Positions 35,568-43,196 of a stretch of 64,000 bases of DNA are shown piece by piece (within the stretch, counting starts at the first letter, position 1; the number at the start of each line of letters is the position of its first letter). The position numbers and the translations under genes are program-made. The notes under the pieces are model-generated. The model was given only the letters and a program-made list of their open reading frames with translations. It was not told where the DNA came from and did no database searches. This DNA comes from Pseudomonadota bacterium (GTDB lineage: Bacteria > Desulfobacterota > Desulfobulbia > Desulfobulbales > Desulfocapsaceae): NCBI GenBank assembly GCA_023412495.1, contig JAEYNP010000016.1, forward strand, positions 135,565 to 199,564, given 5' to 3'.

Positions 35568-36541
35568 TAGTGCTTCCTCCTGAGGCGATTATTTTCCTTC
35601 CAATCCAGTTTCGTCCGATCCGTACTAAACACTACCGCGTTCCGAGTGGCTTGCTCAGCTAGTTTACCGTGATACCTTTTCAACGAGGAGTGTAGCTAGC
35701 AATCTTTTATTAGAACATAATCCTAATTTATTATTAAACTTACGTCCAATAAAATAATGGTTGAACTAAACCGCTAACGCTAAAAGCCCTCCCGCCATCC
35801 CTTCCCTGACCAGCCGATAAAACTACGGTATACTGCCCCTGGATTTCAGGGTCTTCCGGATTGAGCGAAGGAGTGAAAAGTAAATAGAAAAGAATTACTG
35901 ACCAGAAGATCTTGGCCTTGATGCAGCTTCAACGTTTCTGGGAGGAAAGAGCATTTGAAGACGCCAAAATTGAATGGTGGCATGGCCGACTACCAGGTAC
36001 GGAAATGGAACGCCTGGCATCATCACATGGCATTGGTGATGATGGGATGCTTTTCATGCTCTGCGAGAGAATGCAACAACAGGATACTTATCCACTCTGT
36101 CTTGTTCAGATATCGAAGAGCTACTGCCGGAGTTTCTTTCCCGGCGCGATGTAGACCAGCAGGAAGTTTATCCGACAGTTTGAGCACTGCCACCGGAGGA
36201 GATTGTCGGCCATCGAATCCCATTGCGATGCAAGGCGGCCCCGCTACCGGAGGAGCCTGATTGGCAGTATAAAGTTGAATTTAAATTAGGTTCGTCCTTT
36301 TGGTCATCAAGTGGAATCCAAACTGTTTTAAGGTTGATCCAAGGTGATCTCCGACAGAATTGAATATCGCGCTGAATCAGAGAATTATTTAAAATCGTTT
36401 CTGGCTAGGTCCCTAAACTAAAAGGATTTTCAAGCTTTTTTTTGATTCTGAACAATGTATGGCGAAGATGCCCGTTCTCATCATGCTGTCGGCTTTCAGC
36501 ATGTAAACGAATGGTGCTCGGTGCTGGAAGCTGAAAGCTGA
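35568..36541. other. Long region without an intact gene
   Basis: About 970 bp. The first 200 bp are AT-rich (promoter of the secreted protein). A decayed reading frame is described at 35912-36363. From 36364 to 36541 nothing recognisable is seen. Confidence 0.5.
35912..36363 (+). pseudogene. Possible decayed gene
   Basis: A protein-like reading can be pieced together only with a frame change near 36110 and an internal TGA at 36180-36182: first MALMQLQRFWEERAFEDAKIE (from 35912), then IEELLPEFLSRRDVDQQEVY, then ALPPEEIVGHRIPLRCK and a normal stop near 36362. No family recognised. The TGA is not at a redox position and lacks a SECIS-like hairpin, so decay is more likely than recoding. Confidence 0.35.
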
Positions 36542-37882
36542 TCAATCGGGCAGAATCCGCCCCATCCCAAACTGCGGGAAGCTTGCCCTGAGGTCGTTCT
36601 CCAACTCGGTGGCATTGGGATAGCGCCTGCCCAGATTCTTCTGCAGGCAGCGCATGATGATCCGGTCGAGCCGTTCGTCGAGACTGGGGTTGATGAGGCG
36701 GGGGGCCCGGCTCTCCACCTCCACCTGGATGTCCTCCGGATAGGCGTCGTTTGCCTGGCTATAGGGCACGGCGTTGGTGGCGAAGATGTAGAGGATGACG
36801 CCGAGGGCCCAGACGTCGCTGGCTATGCAGCTTTTCCCCAGAAACTGCTCCGGCGGCATATAGTTGACGGTGCCGGCGGAACTCCCTTCGGCCGTCTGCC
36901 AGGTGAGGTCGCGGGCGATGCCGAAGTCGAGCAGTTTCAGACGCCCCCTCGGGGTGATGATGACGTTTTCAGGCTTGATGTCCCGGTGGATGATCTTGTG
37001 TTTATGGGCGTAGGAGATGACCGAGAGGAGCTGGAGAAAATAACTCTCCTTGTCGAGCGCCGAAATGCCCTGCTCGAGCAGTTGCTGCAGGGTTGGGCCT
37101 TCGGCGTATTCCTGGACGAGGATGAACTTGCCCTGGTTCTTTATCACCTCGATGAGGTGGACGACATTGGGGTGGTGAACCAGTCGCTTGAGGATGGCGG
37201 CAGAGCGGAGGACGCTGATATTGAGGGCCGGCGAGTGGGGCGTCTTGGCCACGGCGATACGCCCGGTACCGATTTCCTGGACCAGCCACACCGTGCCGAA
37301 GCCGCCGACGCCGAGCCGCCGCAGCTGTCGCCAGCGGTCGGAGATGTTTTCCGGCCGGGTCCGCCTGATCAAGGATTTGGGAGCGAAATAGCTGATCCCT
37401 TCCTGGATGTAGTCGACGATCCTGCTCCATCCTTCCCGCTCCGCCGGGATGTCTTGCTCGCGTTCGGACGGTGGCGGCACACGGTACCGGGGCAGGGCCT
37501 GACCCATCTCCAGGAGGATGAGAAAACTGATGGAGAAGCGGTCCTCGTTCAGCGGCAGCTCGACAAAGTCGTCGGCGCCGGCATCCAGCAGCTTCTTCAG
37601 CTCTCGCTTGTTTTCCGGGGGGACGAGGATCAGGAAGGGCACGGTCTCGCCGACGAAGTCGCGGATCAGCTGGATGACCCGGTCCTGTTTTTCGTGGTCG
37701 GGATTGACGTGATAGACGACCAGGTCGATCTTCTTGGCAGGGTTGTTCTTGACGAAGTTGCGGACGGTGGCGATGGTCAGCGCCGCCGTCTCGATCTCGA
37801 AAGAGGAAACCAGCCGGTCCACCAGCGCCGTCTCGGCGGGTGACAGGCCGAAAGTCAGTATGATTTCGTTTGGCGTGTGCAC
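36542..37882 (-). CDS. Ser/Thr protein kinase with N-terminal degenerate receiver domain
   Basis: 446 aa. Residues about 5-120 fold like a response-regulator receiver (IILTFGLSPAETALVDRLV ... VPFLILVPPENKRELKKLLDAGADDFVELPL), but the phospho-acceptor Asp is missing: the beta-3 strand reads DLVVYHVN. Kinase domain from about 190: LGVGGFGTVW (glycine loop), AVAKTPHS (Lys), IIHRDIKPENV (catalytic loop), LLDFGIARD (DFG), NYMPPEQ. It is a soluble Hanks-type kinase. The GTG at 37882 (VHTPNEIILTFG) after GGGGGAA is chosen; upstream frame is Arg/Gly-rich and unlikely. Confidence 0.87.
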   Translation of the reverse strand: MHTPNEIILTFGLSPAETALVDRLVSSFEIETAALTIATVRNFVKNNPAKKIDLVVYHVNPDHEKQDRVIQLIRDFVGETVPFLILVPPENKRELKKLLDAGADDFVELPLNEDRFSISFLILLEMGQALPRYRVPPPSEREQDIPAEREGWSRIVDYIQEGISYFAPKSLIRRTRPENISDRWRQLRRLGVGGFGTVWLVQEIGTGRIAVAKTPHSPALNISVLRSAAILKRLVHHPNVVHLIEVIKNQGKFILVQEYAEGPTLQQLLEQGISALDKESYFLQLLSVISYAHKHKIIHRDIKPENVIITPRGRLKLLDFGIARDLTWQTAEGSSAGTVNYMPPEQFLGKSCIASDVWALGVILYIFATNAVPYSQANDAYPEDIQVEVESRAPRLINPSLDERLDRIIMRCLQKNLGRRYPNATELENDLRASFPQFGMGRILPD

Positions 37883-38106
37883 AGGATTCCCCCCTGGCTG
37901 GCTTGCCCTTCGTCTCCCTCCGCGCCTTCCCGGCCGTAAGTGTGTATCCTGACTCAGCCTATCAGATAAGCCGCTTTCCGGGCAAATGTTTTCTGTCAAG
38001 ATGGCGGCTGCATTCCCGTGCTTGCCAAAAAGGCGGAGAACCAATAGTATTTGCCAGCGTCAACGCCGCGAGGATGGTGAAAAGAACACTTCAGCCGGAG
38101 ATTGTC

Positions 38107-40002
38107 ATGACAAGGGACAAGGGGTACTGGGCGGATAACTATCAGAGGAATAAATTGACGGTCGAAAAGGCCATCGCCAAAATCCAGTCCGGGCAGCGGA
38201 TCTTCATCGGCTCCTCCTGCGGTGAGCCGCAGCGGCTGGTCAAAGGGCTGGCGGACGCCAGCCGAAACTATACCGATCTCGAGATCGTGCGGATGTTTTC
38301 CGGCGAGTCCACCTCGCTCTCCCGGATTGCCGAGAAGTCGAAATCCCAGAATGTCAATATCCGCTCCTTCTATCTGGGCTCCGCCAACTCCAAGAGCTTC
38401 AAGGGTGATCTGCGCTTCATCACCCCGATCAACCTCTCCGCCGTCCATAAGCTCATCAAGTCGCGACTGCTGCCCATCCAGGTGGCCCTCATTCAGGTCA
38501 CGCCACCGGACGACTTCGGCTGGATGAGCCTCGGCATCTCCGTCGACGTCACGGCTTCCGCAGCGGCCGCCGCCGACCTGGTCATCGCCCAGGTCAACCG
38601 GAGGATGCCGCGGGTGCTGGGCCGCAGCTATATCCATGTCAACGATATCGACTACTTCGTCGAGCACGACGAGGAGCTGATCGAGATAGGCACCTACCCG
38701 GACGTGGCCGTCGCCGGCAAGATCGCCCGCTACGTCTCACGCCTGGTTGAGGACGGCTCCACCATGCAGATGTCTCTGGGCGCGACGGCCGACGCCAATA
38801 TCGAGGCCCTGATGGAGAAGAACGACCTGGGCATCCACACCCAGTACGTGACCAAAACCATTATGAAGCTGATGGCCATGGGGGTGGTCACCAACCGCAG
38901 GAAGGGCTTCAACACCGGCAAGGTCATCTGCAGCAATGCCATCGGCGATCGGAATCTCTACGACCTGCTCGACAACAACCCGGCGGTGGAGTTCCACCCT
39001 AGCAAATACGTCAACGATCCCAGAAAGATCGCCAAGAACAACAGGATGGTGGCGATGAACATCTGCCGGGAGATCGATCTGACAGGGCAGGTGGCGGCCG
39101 ACGCCCTGCCGTTCAACAACTTTTCCGGGGTGACCGGGATCCTCGATTTCTTCAGGGGGGCCTCGCTCTCCAAGGGCGGCAAGTCGATCCTCATGCTCAC
39201 CTCCACCCACAACGGCGGCCAAAACAGCCGCATCGTGCCGATGCTGCAGAACGCCGCGGTGGTGGTGCCGCGCAGCGAGGTGCAGTATGTGGTGACGGAA
39301 TTTGGCTCGGTCAACCTGTTCGGCAAGTCGATCCAGGAGCGGGCGGTGGCCCTCGTCAGCATCGCCCATCCGGATTTCCGCGACTGGCTGTTCGAGGAGG
39401 CGAAGGACTTGGGGCTCCTGGGGCCCGAGAGGTCGCTGCGGGAGGAGATGAATTCGATCTATCCCCTCGGCCTCGAGGAGACGCGGGAGATCGACCGGAA
39501 AACGATCACCTTCCGGCCGGTGAAGCCGACGGACGAACGGATCATCCAGGAGCATTACTACGGCCTCGACACCGTCGATGTGATTTCCCGGTTTTTCCAC
39601 GAGAAGAAGAGCTTTGTGCGCAAGCAGATCGAGCATACCTACATGATCGATTATGTCAAGGACCTGACCATCGTGGCCGTCGAGGGCCCGCCCGGCTTCG
39701 AGCGGGTGCTGGCCCTGGGCGAATATTATCTCAACCCGGAGACGATGATGGCCGAGATCGCCTTCTCCGTGGTGAAGAAGTGGCAGGGCAGGGGCATCTC
39801 GTCCATCGTCATCAAGAAGCTCTCCGAGGCCGCCAAGAGTCATGGCATCAAGGGCTTCACCGCCTATACATCCAAGGAAAACAAGCGGATGATCAAGCTC
39901 TTCCACAGTCTGGATCACGAGGTGAAGACAGTCGGCCAGGGGGAGATGATTTACCTGGAGGCCGCCTTCGCCCGGGAGAAGGACGGGGAAGAAGCGGAGT
40001 AG
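38107..40002 (+). CDS. Acetyl-CoA hydrolase/transferase fused to a GNAT acetyltransferase
   Basis: 631 aa. Residues 1-430: CoA-transferase family I fold of the acetyl-CoA hydrolase/4-hydroxybutyrate CoA-transferase type (GQRIFIGSSCGEPQRLVKGL, VTPPDDFGWMSLGISVDVT, SGVTGILDFFRGASLSKGGKS, VTEFGSVNLFGKSIQERA). Residues about 465-620: GNAT domain (ITFRPVKPTDERIIQEHYYG ... KWQGRGISSIVIKKLSEAAKS). Fusion of the two is known in delta-proteobacteria; CoA-ester use may be coupled to protein acetylation. The ATG at 38107 follows GGAG; one at 38074 is an alternative. Divergent from the kinase gene, so possibly its target or controlled with it (inference). Confidence 0.88.
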   Translation: MTRDKGYWADNYQRNKLTVEKAIAKIQSGQRIFIGSSCGEPQRLVKGLADASRNYTDLEIVRMFSGESTSLSRIAEKSKSQNVNIRSFYLGSANSKSFKGDLRFITPINLSAVHKLIKSRLLPIQVALIQVTPPDDFGWMSLGISVDVTASAAAAADLVIAQVNRRMPRVLGRSYIHVNDIDYFVEHDEELIEIGTYPDVAVAGKIARYVSRLVEDGSTMQMSLGATADANIEALMEKNDLGIHTQYVTKTIMKLMAMGVVTNRRKGFNTGKVICSNAIGDRNLYDLLDNNPAVEFHPSKYVNDPRKIAKNNRMVAMNICREIDLTGQVAADALPFNNFSGVTGILDFFRGASLSKGGKSILMLTSTHNGGQNSRIVPMLQNAAVVVPRSEVQYVVTEFGSVNLFGKSIQERAVALVSIAHPDFRDWLFEEAKDLGLLGPERSLREEMNSIYPLGLEETREIDRKTITFRPVKPTDERIIQEHYYGLDTVDVISRFFHEKKSFVRKQIEHTYMIDYVKDLTIVAVEGPPGFERVLALGEYYLNPETMMAEIAFSVVKKWQGRGISSIVIKKLSEAAKSHGIKGFTAYTSKENKRMIKLFHSLDHEVKTVGQGEMIYLEAAFAREKDGEEAE

Positions 40003-40352
40003 CCTCGCCTGTTCGAATATGTATTTCCTTTCCTGACAGGAGTATAAAATCAATAAACCTTGTTGTTTAGAAATGGATTTTCGTGGAAGGTTCTTATCCA
40101 GCTCACTCGGGTTAGTCGAAAAATAATATAGCGATTGAGTGAAAAGGAAAAAAGTACTAACATACTTTAATATTTTTCGGCAGGCATCCACCGGCCGGAC
40201 GCGGTCCCGAGTCCTCTTCGGGTAACGTGCCAAGGCCGTCGTAATTTGATGGTGTGTATTGGGCGTCAGGGAATTCTCCTCTTCGGTGATTTCACCATGG
40301 CGCCTGTCCCGCAACCCTGCGGGGAGCAAATTTCTACCAACAAGGAGGTGCC
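40003..40352 (+). promoter_or_regulatory. Structured leader of the cytochrome gene (weak cobalamin-riboswitch resemblance)
   Basis: 350 bp gap. The last 150 nt contain three hairpins: CCCGA/TTCGGG (near 40210-40228), GGTG-ATTT-CACC (near 40284-40295) and CCCGC/GCGGG (near 40310-40325). The run AGGGAATTCT ... CGGTGATTTC ... GCCTGTCCCGCAACCCTG has the order of a cobalamin riboswitch core (GGGAA, GGTGAAAATCC, GTCCCGCNACTGT), and CTCCTCTT could mask the AAGGAGG ribosome site. Too degenerate to call firmly. Confidence 0.3.
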
Positions 40353-41696
40353 ATGAAAAGAGTTCTCGGTATGGGGCTGCTCTGCTGCTCCTTCATCCTG
40401 CTGGCGGCCGTTCAAGGTCTCGGGGCCGGGGGGCCGAAGCCGTCGCCGCCGCCCAAGGCGAAGACCATCAAGGAGCTGGCGGCCCGCTACGATTCAAGCA
40501 AGTGCATGGAGTGCCATGAGGAAGCCCACGAACAGTGGTCGAATTCACTGCATTCCCGCTCGATCCTCGGCACGCCGCGCACGGCGCCGACCATCATCAC
40601 GGCCATCGACATGGGCCTGAAGAATTTCGAATTTTCCGGGGTCAAGGATGACAAGGACCTCAAGGTCGAGCATCTGATGCTCTGTGCCAAGTGCCATTTG
40701 CCTCAGTTGGACGAGGCCACCGACGATGTCGCCAGGGAGATAGTCACCACTATCCGTGCCTGGCAGAAGGCCCAGAAGGACGGGGACGAGGAGAAAACCG
40801 AGAAGCTGGAGGAGACCATCGCCAGCCTGAACATCGGCTGCATGGTCTGCCACAACAAGGTTGCCCTTATTCACAAATACGCCGACGGCTATCCCCAGCC
40901 CGATACCGTCTACGGCAGCAAAGACGGCGACCATGAGGCCGAGGGCCAGCCGAAGATGGCGGTCGCGCCGGCCATGAGCGAATCGATCCTCTGCGGCCAG
41001 TGCCACGGCCAGGGGCCGAATTTCGAGTTCGACCATCCCTCCCAGTGCGCCACCCTCTACGGCAGCTATCTCTTCTCCTACGTGGCTCACGGCGGCAGCG
41101 AATCCTGCCAGGAGTGCCACATGAAGAAGTCCGGCCTGGGTCATGACATCCAGGCCTACAAGGACGAGAAGATGATCGCCATGGCGATGGACGTCAAGGT
41201 TGAAGGCCGGTCGCTCTTCTGGCGCAAAAACAAGGAGGCAGGCGTAGTTCCCATCGGCGTGATCGACGTCGAGATGATCAACAAGGCCGGCCACGTCATT
41301 CCCGACGGCTGACCCACCCCGAATCGGCTGGTCCTGGAAGTGACCGCGACGACCAAGGATGGGGAGCAAGTATACAAGCAACAGAAAATTTACATGCCTT
41401 TCCCCGGCAGGATGGGCAAGGGCAAGGAAATGGGTCGCGGCCCGTATGAGAAGAGTGGGCTGCTGCGGGAGACGAGTCTCTCTCCCGGCGCCCGCGTTCA
41501 TGAAACCTTCGAGATGTCCTATCCGGTAATTGATGTCAAAAAAGGAGAGAAGACCCAGCGCGAGCTGGCCAAGGACGAATTGAAGGTGGCCGTGAAACTT
41601 TGGTACCTGCCCTTCGGCGAGTTCGACGGCCATGAGGTGGCCTGGTTCGAGGAGGAGAAGAACCTCGACCTGAAAACCGAATGGGTCTGGCATTGA
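40353..41696 (+). CDS. Pentahaem c-type cytochrome selenoprotein (ExtKL-like), one in-frame UGA
   Basis: 447 aa if the TGA at 41310-41312 is read as selenocysteine (U320); without readthrough the protein stops after 319 residues. Signal peptide at the start, then five CxxCH haem sites at about residues 51, 111, 163, 214 and 252. The frame continues after UGA as PTPNRLVLEVTATTKDGEQV to a normal stop at WVWH, forming a beta domain whose motif NKAGHVIPDG-U-PTPNR spans the UGA. I recall multihaem (seleno)cytochromes named ExtKL in Geobacter electron-transfer clusters; the name is by memory. An AAGGAGG site precedes the ATG. Exported, acting in periplasm or outer membrane. Confidence 0.87.
41327..41347 (+). 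promoter_or_regulatory. Candidate SECIS element of the cytochrome gene
   Basis: Stem GC-U-GGUC / GACC-GC with a bulged U on the 5' side, 8 nt loop CUGGAAGU; the loop GG is 27-28 nt from the U of UGA. Bulged U and loop GG are the key features of the E. coli fdhF SECIS. Confidence 0.7.
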
Positions 41697-41738
41697 TCGC
41701 TCGCATGAATCAAGCCGCCCGCCGGTGATTAATTCGTT

Positions 41739-41787
41739 CTGCTGTGGGAGGGGATGACACCCTAAGGTTGCGGGCGTCAGCCGCATG
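41739..41787 (+). repeat. Dispersed intergenic repeat, copy F
   Basis: CTGCTGTGGGAGGGGATGAC, ACCCTAAGGTTGCGGGCGTC and AGCCGCAT, the right half of copy A. Confidence 0.7.
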
Positions 41788-41793
41788 AGATCA

Positions 41794-41827
41794 AAGAAAG
41801 GGAGCGCCTTATGGCGCTCCCTTTCTT
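41794..41827. terminator. Bidirectional terminator between cytochrome and trxB
   Basis: Perfect 15 bp stem AAGAAAGGGAGCGCC / GGCGCTCCCTTTCTT with TTAT loop, A-rich on one side and T-rich on the other, between convergent genes. Confidence 0.85.
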
Positions 41828-41840
41828 GTTTCAGACTCAC

Positions 41841-42785
41841 TCAAGAAGCTGAGCTTTTCCGTGTCTCCACATAATGAGCCGCGGCCAGCGCCGCAGTGCA
41901 GCCGTCTGCGGCGGCCAGCACGATCTGGTTGGCATACTTCTGCCTGAGGTCTCCCACCGCGAAGATGCCGGGGATGTCCGTTTCGCACTTCTCGTCGGTG
42001 ATGACATAGCCGTTGGTGCTTCTTTTGACGCCGGCCGGAACGATCTGGTTGTTCGGGGCAAAGCCGACAAAGATGAAAACCCCTTCCACATCCAGCTTCC
42101 TGTTTTCCTGGGTCTTGACATTTTTAACGGACAGGCCCGTTACCCCGCTCGCATCGCTGTCGATAGAGGAAACAATCGTATCATAGAGGATTTCGATCTT
42201 CGGTTCGGCGAAGACCCGCTGCTGCAGGATTCGGCTGCCCCGGAAGGCGTCCCGCCGGTGGATAAGATAAACTTTGTTCGTTATCTTGGCGAGATAGAGG
42301 GCATCTTCCAGTGCGGTATCGCCGCCGCCGACCACTGCCACTTTCTTGCCCCGAAAAAAGAAGCCGTCGCAGGTGGCGCAGTAGGAGACCCCCTTGCCGA
42401 AATTTTCATGCTCTCCCGGCGCCTGCAGCTTCTTGGCCGAGCCGCCGGCGGCCAGAATTATCGCGTGGGCCTTCAGTTCCGAACCGTCGGCAAGACGAAC
42501 CGCATGATAGTCGAGCCCCGGCTCGGTGGCCACCACTTCCTTTTCCTGGATCTCGATATCATAGGCCTTGGCGTGTTGCAGGTACTTGTCGCACAGCTCG
42601 AAGCCGCCGATCTCGATGAAGCCGGGATAGTTTTCCACCCCCTTGGTGATCGCCACCTGGCCGCCGAAGACGCCCTTTTCGATCAGTACGGTTTTGAGGG
42701 CGGCGCGCATGGCATAGATCCCGGCGGTAAGTCCCGCCGGGCCTCCGCCGACTATGATCACATCGTAAATTTCGTTATTGGTCAT
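41841..42785 (-). CDS. trxB: Thioredoxin reductase
   Basis: 314 aa. FAD site VIIVGGGPAGLTAGIYA (about 10-26), redox pair CATC (C138/C141 region, YCATCDGFF), NADPH site VAVVGGGDTALEDALYLA (about 152-169) and the C-terminal FAD motif GIFAVGDLRQKYANQIVLAAADG. Passes electrons from NADPH to thioredoxin-like partners. It is the last gene of the minus-strand operon that starts with arsR, placed 89 bp after the Sec thioredoxin-like gene, which is its likely partner. The gap holds a repeat copy. Confidence 0.95.
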   Translation of the reverse strand: MTNNEIYDVIIVGGGPAGLTAGIYAMRAALKTVLIEKGVFGGQVAITKGVENYPGFIEIGGFELCDKYLQHAKAYDIEIQEKEVVATEPGLDYHAVRLADGSELKAHAIILAAGGSAKKLQAPGEHENFGKGVSYCATCDGFFFRGKKVAVVGGGDTALEDALYLAKITNKVYLIHRRDAFRGSRILQQRVFAEPKIEILYDTIVSSIDSDASGVTGLSVKNVKTQENRKLDVEGVFIFVGFAPNNQIVPAGVKRSTNGYVITDEKCETDIPGIFAVGDLRQKYANQIVLAAADGCTAALAAAHYVETRKSSAS

Positions 42786-42792
42786 GTAAGTC

Positions 42793-42853
42793 TCCAGGTA
42801 CTTATACCCCTCACGGGGGTGCTGAAAAGAGTCCCCCTTGAGAGGGGGTTAGG
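42793..42853 (+). repeat. Dispersed intergenic repeat, copy G
   Basis: AGGTACTTATACCCCTCACG, GGGGTGCTGAAAAGAGTCCC, CCTTGAGAGGGGG. The reverse complement of copy E contains the same order (GTACT..CCCCTCA.GGGGGT.CTGAAAAGAGTCCCC). Confidence 0.7.
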
Positions 42854-42874
42854 CTTTTTTTTCTTTCAAAGCAG

Positions 42875-43186
42875 CTACTTATTCAGAAGACGGTCGAGCA
42901 GGCCTTTCTTCTCGGGGGAGGGCAGTCCTAGATGACGGCAGATGCAGGCCTCCAGCGCATGGTCGTCGATATCGGTCCCTTCCGCCAGTATCTCATCCCC
43001 GACCATGACCGCCGGCGCCACCGGCAGATCGAGGGTGAAGTACTCGTCGGTCTCGTATTGGGCTTTGGGTTTTGAGGTGATTTCTATTTCGATTGCATAT
43101 TTTTCGCCCAGCCTGGGCATGATCCTGGTGAAATGTTTTCAGGGCTTGCCGTTGGGTTCGTTCAAAAAAAATCTGACCTTGAGCAT
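42875..43186 (-). CDS. Thioredoxin-like small selenoprotein, one in-frame UGA
   Basis: 103 aa when the TGA at 43139-43141 is read as selenocysteine (U16). The start is ATG 43184-43186 behind AAAGGAG, giving MLKVRFFLNEPNGKP-U-KHFTRIMPRLGEKY and then a thioredoxin-like pattern: strand IEIEITSK, LDLPVAPAVMVGDEILAEGTDID (cis-Pro-like VAPAV) and a C-terminal CICRHLG. The short version that begins after the UGA would lack the first strand and the active-site residue. U replaces the single catalytic Cys expected after the first strand. It lies 10 bp after the rhodanese-DsbD gene and before trxB, so it probably shuttles electrons between them. Confidence 0.85.
43106..43118 (-). promoter_or_regulatory. 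Candidate SECIS element of the thioredoxin-like gene
   Basis: Stem GCCC / GGGC with apical loop AGGCU; the loop GG is 29-30 nt from the U of UGA. The lower stem is weak. Confidence 0.5.
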
Positions 43187-43196
43187 GATTTCTCCT

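Noticed and set aside
36180..36182. In-frame TGA in a protein-like stretch, considered as another selenocysteine codon
   Set aside because: The same stretch also needs a frame change upstream, the residue context is not redox-like and no hairpin with a GG loop follows.
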